Positions 57,729-64,000 of a stretch of 64,000 nt of DNA are shown here, one piece after another. Under the pieces are notes generated by a model, which was given only the letters and a program-made list of their open reading frames with translations, was not told where the DNA came from and did not search any database. Source of the stretch: Corallococcus silvisoli (GTDB taxonomy: Bacteria; Myxococcota; Myxococcia; Myxococcales; Myxococcaceae); the NCBI RefSeq assembly GCF_009909145.1, contig NZ_JAAAPJ010000012.1:62001-126000 (forward strand), written 5' to 3'. Both the position numbers and the translations under genes were made by a program. Positions within the stretch are counted from its first letter, which is position 1. Every line of letters starts with the position of its first letter.

Positions 57729-58991
57729 ATGGCGACTTTCGAATTCAAGCTCCCAGACCTCGGCGAAGGCGTGGCGGAGGGCGAGCTCGTCAAGTGGCAC
57801 GTCAAGGCGGGCGACCTGGTGAAGGAAGACCAGGTGCTCGCCGAGGTGATGACGGACAAGGCCACGGTCACCGTGCCCACCCCCCACGCCGGCCGCGTCG
57901 TGAAGACGCACGGCCGCGAGGGCGACATGGCGAAGGTGCACCAGCTGCTGGTGACGCTGGAGCTGGAGGGCAGCGCGCCCGCGGCGGAAGCGCCCGCGCA
58001 CGGCGCTCCTGCGGCGCAGAGCACGCCCGCGGCGAGCCCCGCGCAGGCGGCTCCTGCCGCGCCGGCGTCGGCCACCAAGGTGCTGGCCACGCCCGTCACG
58101 CGCCGCATGGCGCGCGAGCATGGCCTGGACCTGGCGGAGATCTCCGGCTCGGGGCCTCAGGGGCGGGTGACGAAGGCGGACGTGGTGGCGGCGCTGGAGG
58201 GCGGTGGCGCGGCGAAGAAGAACGAGGTGTCGGCGCCCGCGCCGCAGGCCGCGCGTCCGGCGGCGCCGTTGGCGGCGGGGAAGGGCGACGAGCGCATCGC
58301 GCTGCGCGGGCTGCGCAAGAAGATCGCCGAGAAGATGGTGCGCTCGAAGTTCACGATGCCGCACTTCGCGTTCGTGGAGGAGGTGGACGCCACGGACCTG
58401 GTCGCGCTGCGCACGCGGCTCAACAGTCAGCTGGCGGCGGCGGGGGACGGCACGAAGCTGACGTACCTGCCGTTCATCGTGAAGGCGACCATCGCGGCGA
58501 TGAAGAAGTTCCCGCACCTGAACGCGAACTTCGACGAGGCGGCGCAGGAGCTGGTGGTCCGCGGCGAGTACAACATCGGCATCGCGGTGGCCACGCCGGA
58601 CGGCCTCACGGTGGCGGTGGTGCGCAACGCGGATCAGCTCACGCTGGGCGAGCTGGCGAAGGAGATCACCCGCCTGAGCGTCGCGGCGCGCGACCGCAAG
58701 CTGAAGATGGAGGAGCTGACGGGCGGCACCTTCACCATCACCTCGCTGGGGCAGAGCGGCGGCCTCTTCGCCACGCCCATCCTCAACCACCCCGAGGTGG
58801 GCATCCTGGGCGTTCACAAGCTGAAGAAGCGCCCGGCGGTGAAGAACGATCAGGTGGTCATCCGGGACATGATGAACCTGTCGCTCTCGTGCGACCACCG
58901 CGTCATCGATGGCGACGTCGCGGCGAGCTTCGTCTACGAGATCATCAAGTACCTGGAGGCGCCGGACCTGCTGTTCCTCGCGATGGCGTGA
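57729..58991 (+). CDS. Dihydrolipoamide acyltransferase E2 component of a 2-oxoacid dehydrogenase
   Basis: 420 residues. One lipoyl domain with the modified Lys 44 in EVMTDKATV, an Ala/Pro-rich linker, an E1/E3-binding domain (TPVTRRMAREHGLDLAEISGSG, PQGRVTKADV) and a catalytic domain ending with SCDHRVIDGD (HxxxD). The sequence around the lipoyl Lys (T-D-K-A) is typical of branched-chain or pyruvate E2 enzymes; the substrate is not certain. E1 genes are not adjacent. E3 (lpdA) is 16 kb upstream. Confidence 0.93.
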   Translation: MATFEFKLPDLGEGVAEGELVKWHVKAGDLVKEDQVLAEVMTDKATVTVPTPHAGRVVKTHGREGDMAKVHQLLVTLELEGSAPAAEAPAHGAPAAQSTPAASPAQAAPAAPASATKVLATPVTRRMAREHGLDLAEISGSGPQGRVTKADVVAALEGGGAAKKNEVSAPAPQAARPAAPLAAGKGDERIALRGLRKKIAEKMVRSKFTMPHFAFVEEVDATDLVALRTRLNSQLAAAGDGTKLTYLPFIVKATIAAMKKFPHLNANFDEAAQELVVRGEYNIGIAVATPDGLTVAVVRNADQLTLGELAKEITRLSVAARDRKLKMEELTGGTFTITSLGQSGGLFATPILNHPEVGILGVHKLKKRPAVKNDQVVIRDMMNLSLSCDHRVIDGDVAASFVYEIIKYLEAPDLLFLAMA

Positions 58992-59087
58992 GGACGCGCG
59001 TCGCGGGGCTGCCCGACCGCCCCGGCTCCGGGGGGCGGCCGGGACGCGGGGGACTTCCGGATCAGAACGCTGAGGCGGGCACCCGCG

Positions 59088-60743
59088 ATGGCCGACAATC
59101 CCCGTGAGTTGATCCGCGCCGCGCAGACCGCCGAGCTCCAGGGAGACCGTGCGCGAGCGGCGGAGTGTCTGGAGCAGGCCGCCGCGCTCTACCAGAAGTC
59201 CGGGCACACCTCGCGCGCCTCGCAGCTGCTGCGGCAGGCGCGCCAGCTGAAGGCCCGCGCCCCTGACGTGAGCCCGGCCTTCGCCGCGGCCATGGCGGGA
59301 GGGAAGGACGCGCAGGCGTTCCACTCGCTGTCGTCGATGACCTGGAGCGACGCGGTGTCCACCGCGTTCAACGACAAGGCCGACGCCGTGGCGCACGTCC
59401 TGGACGACAGCGAGGCCGTCGCGACCGGAGGCACGCCGCTCGTGCCCGAGCCTGGACTGCCGCGCCTGGCCGGGAGGATCGCGGCCATCGGAAGCGTGTC
59501 CGAGCCGGAGTCTTCCCCCCAGTCAGGAGGGCCGGGGGGACTCGCCGGGCCTCCAGACGCCGTGCCTCCATCCCATCCTCCCGCGAGCGTGGAGTCCGTC
59601 CTGGACGGCTCCGCCACCCACGCCGCCGGCATAGGGAGCCCACACCCTGAGCAGGGAGACGCGGACGTCGTCGTCCCCGGCGGGCTGCTCCTCCCTCCCG
59701 AGGACGACGAGGACCTTCCGTCCAGCGGCCTGCCGCGTTCCCCGGACGGGATGGCGGTCGTCCCAGGTGGGCTGCTGCGTCCACCGGAGGAGGACGTGTC
59801 GCCCGTGCCCCGCGAAGCCGGCCGAGCACGGCGCCGGGAGAAGCGCCTCATCGAGCGGGGGCCCACCCGGGCGGATCCCGCGCTCGATGCGTGGTGCTCG
59901 TTCTGCTGCCGTCCCCGAGGGGAGGTGGGCGACCTGGTCGCGGGCCCCGCGGGCGCCTTCATCTGCAAGGGCTGCCTCCGCGAGTCCCAGGGACTCCTTG
60001 GCGACGTCATCCCCCCGCTCCCCGTGCGCGAACCCGTGAGGGACGAGCCGCGCGGAGCGGGCGTGGAGATGGTCGGGCACGACGACGTGCGGTCGCTGCT
60101 GGAGCGCACGCTCCAGGCGGGCGCCCGGTGCCTGCTCGTCGTGGGGCCGGAAGGCTGCGGCAAGAGCATCTTCTTCCAGGCCCTCCAGCGGCGAGGCCAG
60201 GGCGTGCTCGCGTCCGTGGAGTCGTTGGACACCACCCCGGGCGCTGGACCGCTGTTGGTTGAGGACGTGGATCGCCTGGAGCCCGGAGCCCAGGCCGTGC
60301 TGGCTGCCTTCGTCGCGAACCCCTCGGGGCGTGCCGTGGTGATGAGCGCGCGCGGCGCGGTGTCGTCGATGGGGCTCTGGGTTCGAGGCGAGCTGGGCAG
60401 CCTGCCGGTGCCCACCACCGCCGGCATGATCGAAGCGGTCCAGGGCCTGGTGCCGGTGACGCTCCTGGAGCACGTGCAGGTGCTGCTGCCCGTGCGCCGG
60501 CCGACGGTGCCGGAGCTGGTGGAGGTGGCCCGGCGCTCCCTGTCCCTGCGCCAGCCGGCGGTGTCGCTGTCGGAGGAAGTCCTGGGCGCGTTCGCGGCCG
60601 AAGCGGTCCGCTCGCCGCGCGCCGGGCACGAGCTGCGCGCGCTGCTGGCCCGCGTTCATGCGGGGACCTGGAGCCTGGAGTCCGCGCAGACGCCCGCCGC
60701 GCCGTCCCCCCTCCACCGAGGGGGCCGGAAGGGAACACCATGA
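59088..60743 (+). CDS. Novel-architecture protein: helical N-terminus, ClpX-type zinc finger, P-loop domain
   Basis: 551 residues. The first ~60 residues are a TPR-like helical pair (LIRAAQTAELQGDRARAAECLEQAAALYQKSGH). A long Pro/Gly/Asp-rich linker follows, with VVPGGLLxPPE twice. Then comes a ClpX-type four-Cys zinc motif (CSFC ... GDLVAGPAGAFICKGC). The ATPase-like part has Walker A VVGPEGCGKS and a Walker B-like GPLLVEDVD. It overlaps the lipB-Nudix gene by ATGA. I do not recognise a named protein with this layout. It may be a regulatory AAA protein; no substrate is known. Confidence 0.8.
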   Translation: MADNPRELIRAAQTAELQGDRARAAECLEQAAALYQKSGHTSRASQLLRQARQLKARAPDVSPAFAAAMAGGKDAQAFHSLSSMTWSDAVSTAFNDKADAVAHVLDDSEAVATGGTPLVPEPGLPRLAGRIAAIGSVSEPESSPQSGGPGGLAGPPDAVPPSHPPASVESVLDGSATHAAGIGSPHPEQGDADVVVPGGLLLPPEDDEDLPSSGLPRSPDGMAVVPGGLLRPPEEDVSPVPREAGRARRREKRLIERGPTRADPALDAWCSFCCRPRGEVGDLVAGPAGAFICKGCLRESQGLLGDVIPPLPVREPVRDEPRGAGVEMVGHDDVRSLLERTLQAGARCLLVVGPEGCGKSIFFQALQRRGQGVLASVESLDTTPGAGPLLVEDVDRLEPGAQAVLAAFVANPSGRAVVMSARGAVSSMGLWVRGELGSLPVPTTAGMIEAVQGLVPVTLLEHVQVLLPVRRPTVPELVEVARRSLSLRQPAVSLSEEVLGAFAAEAVRSPRAGHELRALLARVHAGTWSLESAQTPAAPSPLHRGGRKGTP

Positions 60744-61825
60744 GTACGCTCACCATCTTCCGGCTGGGCCGCGTGGAGTACGAGGACGGGCTGAAGCTGA
60801 TGCACCTGTTTGGCGAGGCCCGCCTCCAGGAGCGCATCGGGGACGCGCTCCTGCTCCTGGAGCATCCCCCGGTCCTCACGCTGGGCCGCGCCGCGAAGCG
60901 CGAGAACATCACCGCCACCGACGCGCACCTCGCGGAGCAGGGCGTGGAGGTGTTCGACACCAACCGCGGCGGCGACGTCACCTACCACGGCCCGGGGCAG
61001 GTGGTGGGCTACCCCATCCTCCTGTTGCCGCCGGAGCGTCGGGACGTGCGCCGCTACGTGCGCGACGTGGAGCGGGGCCTCATCCAGACGCTCGCGGCGT
61101 TCGGCCTCACCGCCGGGCCCATCCCCAAGTGGCCGGGCGTGTGGCTGGGACAGGAGGGCGCTCCGGACGCGCGGAAGATTGGCGCCATTGGCGTGCACCT
61201 GTCGCGCTGGCTCACGACGCACGGCTTCGCGCTCAACGTGAACACGAACCTGGCGCACTTCCAGCTCATCGTCCCGTGCGGCATCCGCGAGGCGGGGGTG
61301 ACGTCCATGCAGCGCGAGCTGGGCCACGCCGTCTCCGTCCCGGAGGTGGAGGAGGCGCTCGCCCGCGAGTTCACCCAGGTCTTCGACGCCCAGCGCGTGG
61401 ACGGCGCGGTGGACGTGCGCACCGTGAGCGTCGCCGTGGTGCGGGGGCATGGGCCGGACGCCCGGGTGCTGCTGCTGCACCGGACCCCGGAGCGCGGCGG
61501 GTTCTGGCAGACGGTGACGGGGCGCCTGGAGCCGGGCGAGTTGCCCGCCTCAGCCGCGCGCCGCGAGCTCTCCGAGGAGACGGGCCTGGACCTCCCCGTG
61601 CGGGACCTGGAGTACCGCCACGCGTTCGCGCTGGGGGACGTGCTGCCACCCAAGTTGGTGGAGGAGCACGGCTTCGCGGTGCACGCCGCGCCGGACGCGC
61701 AGGTCCGCCTGGGGCCGGAGCACGACGCCTTCGAGTGGGTGGACGTGCCCACGGCGCTGGAGCGGCTGCCCTTCCGGGGCCTGCGGGAGACGGTGGCCCG
61801 CGCGCTCAAGGCGCACGGGCCCTGA
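60740..61825 (+). CDS. lipB: Octanoyltransferase LipB fused to a Nudix hydrolase domain
   Basis: 361 residues. Residues 1-~220 are LipB: RGGDVTYHGPGQVVGYPI, the catalytic Lys in ARKIGAIGVHLSRW and the catalytic Cys in LIVPCGIREAGVTSM. Residues ~230-361 hold a complete Nudix box: GRLEPGE, seven residues, then RELSEETGL. LipB moves octanoate from ACP to lipoyl domains; the Nudix part should hydrolyse a nucleoside diphosphate derivative. The fusion is continuous in one frame. The ATG overlaps the preceding stop (ATGA). It converges on the MBL gene with a 6-nt gap. Confidence 0.93.
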   Translation: MSTLTIFRLGRVEYEDGLKLMHLFGEARLQERIGDALLLLEHPPVLTLGRAAKRENITATDAHLAEQGVEVFDTNRGGDVTYHGPGQVVGYPILLLPPERRDVRRYVRDVERGLIQTLAAFGLTAGPIPKWPGVWLGQEGAPDARKIGAIGVHLSRWLTTHGFALNVNTNLAHFQLIVPCGIREAGVTSMQRELGHAVSVPEVEEALAREFTQVFDAQRVDGAVDVRTVSVAVVRGHGPDARVLLLHRTPERGGFWQTVTGRLEPGELPASAARRELSEETGLDLPVRDLEYRHAFALGDVLPPKLVEEHGFAVHAAPDAQVRLGPEHDAFEWVDVPTALERLPFRGLRETVARALKAHGP

Positions 61826-61831
61826 GCTCCG

Positions 61832-62653
61832 TTACAGCTTGAGGACCATCGCCTCCTTCGCGGCGATGGCCTCCGGACGGTGCTTGCGCACCTCGCGGAC
61901 CAGCTTGTCCATGCCCACGTCGTCGCGGCCTGGATCATGGTGGAAGAGCACCAGCTGCTTCACGTCGCTGGCATCCGCCGCGCGCACCGCCGCCTCCCAC
62001 GTGGAGTGGCCCCAGCCCGTGCGGGCCGGCCCCTTGCGGCCGCGGTACTCATCCTCCGTGTACATGGAGTCGTAGATGAGCGCGTCCGCGCCCCGCGCGA
62101 AGTCGAACAGGGCCTGGTCCAGCGCGGTGCCGTGCTCCACGTCCGTCGCGTAGACCAGCGAGCGCCCGCCGAAGTCCACCCGGTACCCCACGTTGCCGCC
62201 GGGGTGGTTCAGCTCCAGCGTGCGCACCGTGGCCCCGCCCACCGGGATGTCCTGGCCCACGACGACGTCCCGGTACACCAGGCGCGTGCGGAACACGTCC
62301 TCCGCCGTCACCGGGAAGTAGGGGGGCACCATCTGCCCGGCGAGGATCTCCTTCAACGACCGGCCATCGCGCGGGGAGCCGTACAGCGTCACGTCGTTCG
62401 CCGGAGAGAACATCGGCGCGAAGAACGGCAGGCCCTGCAGGTGGTCGTAGTGGTAGTGCGAGATGAAGATGGACGCCTTGACGGGCTTGCGCGTCGCCGC
62501 CAGCGCATCTCCCAGGCCGCGTGCTCCGGAGCCCAGGTCGAAGATCAGCAGCTCGTCTCCGCAGCGGACCTCCACGCATGGCGTATTCCCGCCGTAGCGC
62601 TTCGTCTGGGGGCCGGGCGAGGGGATGGAACCGCGCACCCCCCAGAACCGCAC
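61832..62653 (-). CDS. Metallo-beta-lactamase-fold hydrolase
   Basis: 273 residues from GTG 62653. The N-terminus VRFWGVRGSIPSPGPQTKRYGGNT is the usual opening of this family. Metal-binding motif SHYHYDHLQG (HxHxDH) is followed by LELNHPGGNVGYRV, VYATDVEHG and LVLFHHDPGRDD. The substrate (cyclic nucleotide, RNA or other phosphodiester) is unclear. The frame is open up to TTG 62734, overlapping ribA by 47 nt, and would add a very basic N-terminus (TTRKPRPAKRPARR); the true start is therefore uncertain. Confidence 0.85.
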   Translation of the reverse strand: MRFWGVRGSIPSPGPQTKRYGGNTPCVEVRCGDELLIFDLGSGARGLGDALAATRKPVKASIFISHYHYDHLQGLPFFAPMFSPANDVTLYGSPRDGRSLKEILAGQMVPPYFPVTAEDVFRTRLVYRDVVVGQDIPVGGATVRTLELNHPGGNVGYRVDFGGRSLVYATDVEHGTALDQALFDFARGADALIYDSMYTEDEYRGRKGPARTGWGHSTWEAAVRAADASDVKQLVLFHHDPGRDDVGMDKLVREVRKHRPEAIAAKEAMVLKL

Positions 62654-62687
62654 CTCGAAGCGCGGGGAGCTCCGCCGGGCCGGGCGC

Positions 62688-63362
62688 TTAGCCGGCCTTG
62701 GCTTCCGTGTCGTCGTCCTCCGCGAAGAGCTCAATCAGGTGCCCCGTACGCTCGCGCTTCGTCCTCAAATAGTCGACGTTATGCGGATTGTGCTCGGTCC
62801 GGGAAGGGATTCGGCGACGGACCGCCACGCCTTCCTCCACCAGCCCCGCGATCTTCAGCGGGTTGTTGGTGATCAGATCCACCGAACGCACGTCCAGGGC
62901 GCGCAACATCTCCGCCGCGATGTCATACGAGCGCAGGTCGTCCGCGAAGCCCAGCTGCCGGTTGGCCTCGTAGGTGTCCAGGCCCTTGGCCTGGAGGGCG
63001 TACGCCTTGATCTTGTTGCCCAGGCCGATGCCCCGGCCCTCCTGGCGCAGGTAGAGCACCACGCCCAGGCCGCTCTGGGTCACGAAGTCCAGCGCGCGGT
63101 CCAGCTGCTCGCGGCAGTCGCACTTGAGGCTGCCGAAAACCTCGCTCGTGAGGCACTCGGAGTGGATGCGCACCGGCACCCCTTCCATCCCCGCCGGCTC
63201 GCCCACCACCAACGCCACGTGCTCGCGCCCGTTGCGCTTGTCGCGGAAGACGATGGTCTTCAGCACCCCTCGGGCCGTGGGCACGTCCGCTTCCGAGTAC
63301 CGCTCCAGGTGCTGGGAGGGCTTGCGGGTCGGCAGGACCTGGGGTGAGCGAGTGTCGGACAT
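62688..63362 (-). CDS. ribA: GTP cyclohydrolase II RibA
   Basis: 224 residues, the stand-alone form without a DHBP synthase domain. Zinc site HSECLTSEVFGSLKCDC, then LRQEGRGIGLGNKIKAY and GFADDLRSYDIAAEML, DLITNNPLKIAGL. It opens GTP to start riboflavin synthesis. The ATG at 63362 has GGAG about 10 nt upstream. No FMN riboswitch is visible in the 120 bp before it. Confidence 0.96.
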   Translation of the reverse strand: MSDTRSPQVLPTRKPSQHLERYSEADVPTARGVLKTIVFRDKRNGREHVALVVGEPAGMEGVPVRIHSECLTSEVFGSLKCDCREQLDRALDFVTQSGLGVVLYLRQEGRGIGLGNKIKAYALQAKGLDTYEANRQLGFADDLRSYDIAAEMLRALDVRSVDLITNNPLKIAGLVEEGVAVRRRIPSRTEHNPHNVDYLRTKRERTGHLIELFAEDDDTEAKAG

Positions 63363-63484
63363 GGTAGGTCGTCTCCCAGTGGAAGGCTGTTTCTTCTCGC
63401 CCCCCTGGATGCAAGTCAAGGTGACACCCGTATGGGTGTGTTGAAACCCGCCCCCTTGGATGCGGCTTTCGTGGACTTCGTTGC

Positions 63485-64000
63485 TCAGGCGAGCCAGGAG
63501 AGGGGGAGCAGCTCGACATGGGAACCATCAGTCAGGCTGTTGCTCTCCCGAGGGAAGTGAAGCAGGTGGGTCGCCGCCGTCGCTGAACGCAGGGCCCCCG
63601 AGGTTTGAGTCCCCAGCGGCCTGGCCCACAACTCGCCCGCCCGCCAGGTGGCCGTGACCCGGACGAAGTGGGCGAGCCCTGGCGCCTTGGACAGGGCGCC
63701 CTCCAGGCGTCCGGAGACGCGGGGGGGCTCCACGTCCTCCAGGCCCAGGAGCCGGCGCAGGGCAGGGCGGACGAAGAGTTCGAAGGTCACCAGTGACGAG
63801 GTGGGGTTGCCGGGCAGCCCCAGGAAGAGGGTGGCGCCGCGCTGGCCCAGGACGAGCGGCTTGCCGGGCTTGAGGGCCACGCGCCAGAACCGCTGCGCCA
63901 CGCCCAGTGCCTCCAGGGCGTCCTTCACGAAGTCGTGGTCCCCCACGGAGACGCCGGCGCTGGTGAGGACCACGTCGAAGCCGTCCACGTGGGACAGGGC
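63485..64000 (-). CDS. moeA: Molybdopterin molybdenumtransferase MoeA, C-terminal part (cut by window edge)
   Basis: 172 codons are visible. Motifs of MoeA: VVLTSAGVSVGDHDFVKDAL, VALKPGKPLVLG, and FLGLPGNPTSSLVTFELFVRP, followed by the C-terminal beta domain (domain IV). The frame continues beyond the window end. MoeA inserts molybdate into adenylylated molybdopterin. Together with moaA (26.5 kb) it supplies cofactor for enzymes such as the hydroxylase at 18-21 kb. Confidence 0.95.
   Translation of the reverse strand, partial: ALSHVDGFDVVLTSAGVSVGDHDFVKDALEALGVAQRFWRVALKPGKPLVLGQRGATLFLGLPGNPTSSLVTFELFVRPALRRLLGLEDVEPPRVSGRLEGALSKAPGLAHFVRVTATWRAGELWARPLGTQTSGALRSATAATHLLHFPRESNSLTDGSHVELLPLSWLA

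Noticed and set aside
63363..63484. FMN riboswitch or terminator upstream of ribA
   Set aside because: Only a 6-bp ACACCC/GGGTGT hairpin and two similar CCCCCTGGATGC-type words are seen; the conserved RFN blocks are missing.

Overview
The window reads as chromosome from a myxobacterium (Myxococcota; by inference Corallococcus or Myxococcus). The evidence is GC-rich DNA with strong G/C third-codon bias, a sigma-54 activator, many ATGA/GTGA gene overlaps, numerous lipoproteins, a PAS-rich histidine kinase and an HD-GYP regulator. It is mostly housekeeping and lineage-specific chromosome. I saw no rRNA, tRNA, CRISPR array, transposase or prophage module.

Layout. 1-4.7 kb: a receiver fragment cut by the window edge, a PAS kinase/NtrC-type regulator pair, a proline-rich protein and an OsmC-like protein, all on the minus strand. 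5-9 kb: SRPBCC protein, a broken cytochrome c peroxidase remnant, PPK2, fatty acid desaturase, ferritin-like protein. 9-17 kb: SUV3-like helicase, B12-type radical SAM protein, dipeptidase, a YXWGXW-like surface lipoprotein, a SIP-like flavoprotein. 17.5-21 kb: a di-haem cytochrome plus a two-subunit molybdenum hydroxylase. 21-23.6 kb: a patch with lower GC, containing a relic of the hydroxylase gene and unknown membrane/TPR genes. 23.9-30.1 kb: TPP riboswitch and thiC, DUF4870, moaA, HD-GYP regulator, thiO.

30.2-38 kb is a complete histidine operon, hisG-D-C-H-A-B-F-N-IE, with almost every junction overlapping by 1 or 4 nt. It starts with a His-rich leader peptide and a terminator-type attenuator. 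Between hisG and hisD lie five tandem 86/87-bp units. Each begins with an ATG; the first three end in a stop that overlaps the next ATG, and the last two are fused. They encode a family of about 29-residue peptides with Cys residues in the central copies. This array is the most unusual object in the window and I know of no description of it.

38-45 kb: a small conserved-looking protein, a membrane-anchored protein, dihydrolipoamide dehydrogenase, a WYL regulator divergent from an SDR gene, and a repeat-rich tail-anchored protein. 45.5-55 kb: a three-gene overlapping unit for an alpha-2-macroglobulin with intact thioester motif, penicillin-binding protein 1C and a SpoIID-like protein. 55-62 kb: DUF937-OmpA protein, then a lipoate-centred group (lipA, lipoylated E2, a novel ClpX-type zinc-finger/P-loop protein, and LipB fused to a Nudix domain). 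62-64 kb: metallo-beta-lactamase-fold hydrolase, ribA, and the end of moeA.

Themes: lipoate supply and use (lipA, lipB, E2, E3), molybdenum cofactor supply and use (moaA, moeA, hydroxylase), thiamin (thiC, thiO) and histidine. All functional calls rest on motif recognition by eye; no database search was run.
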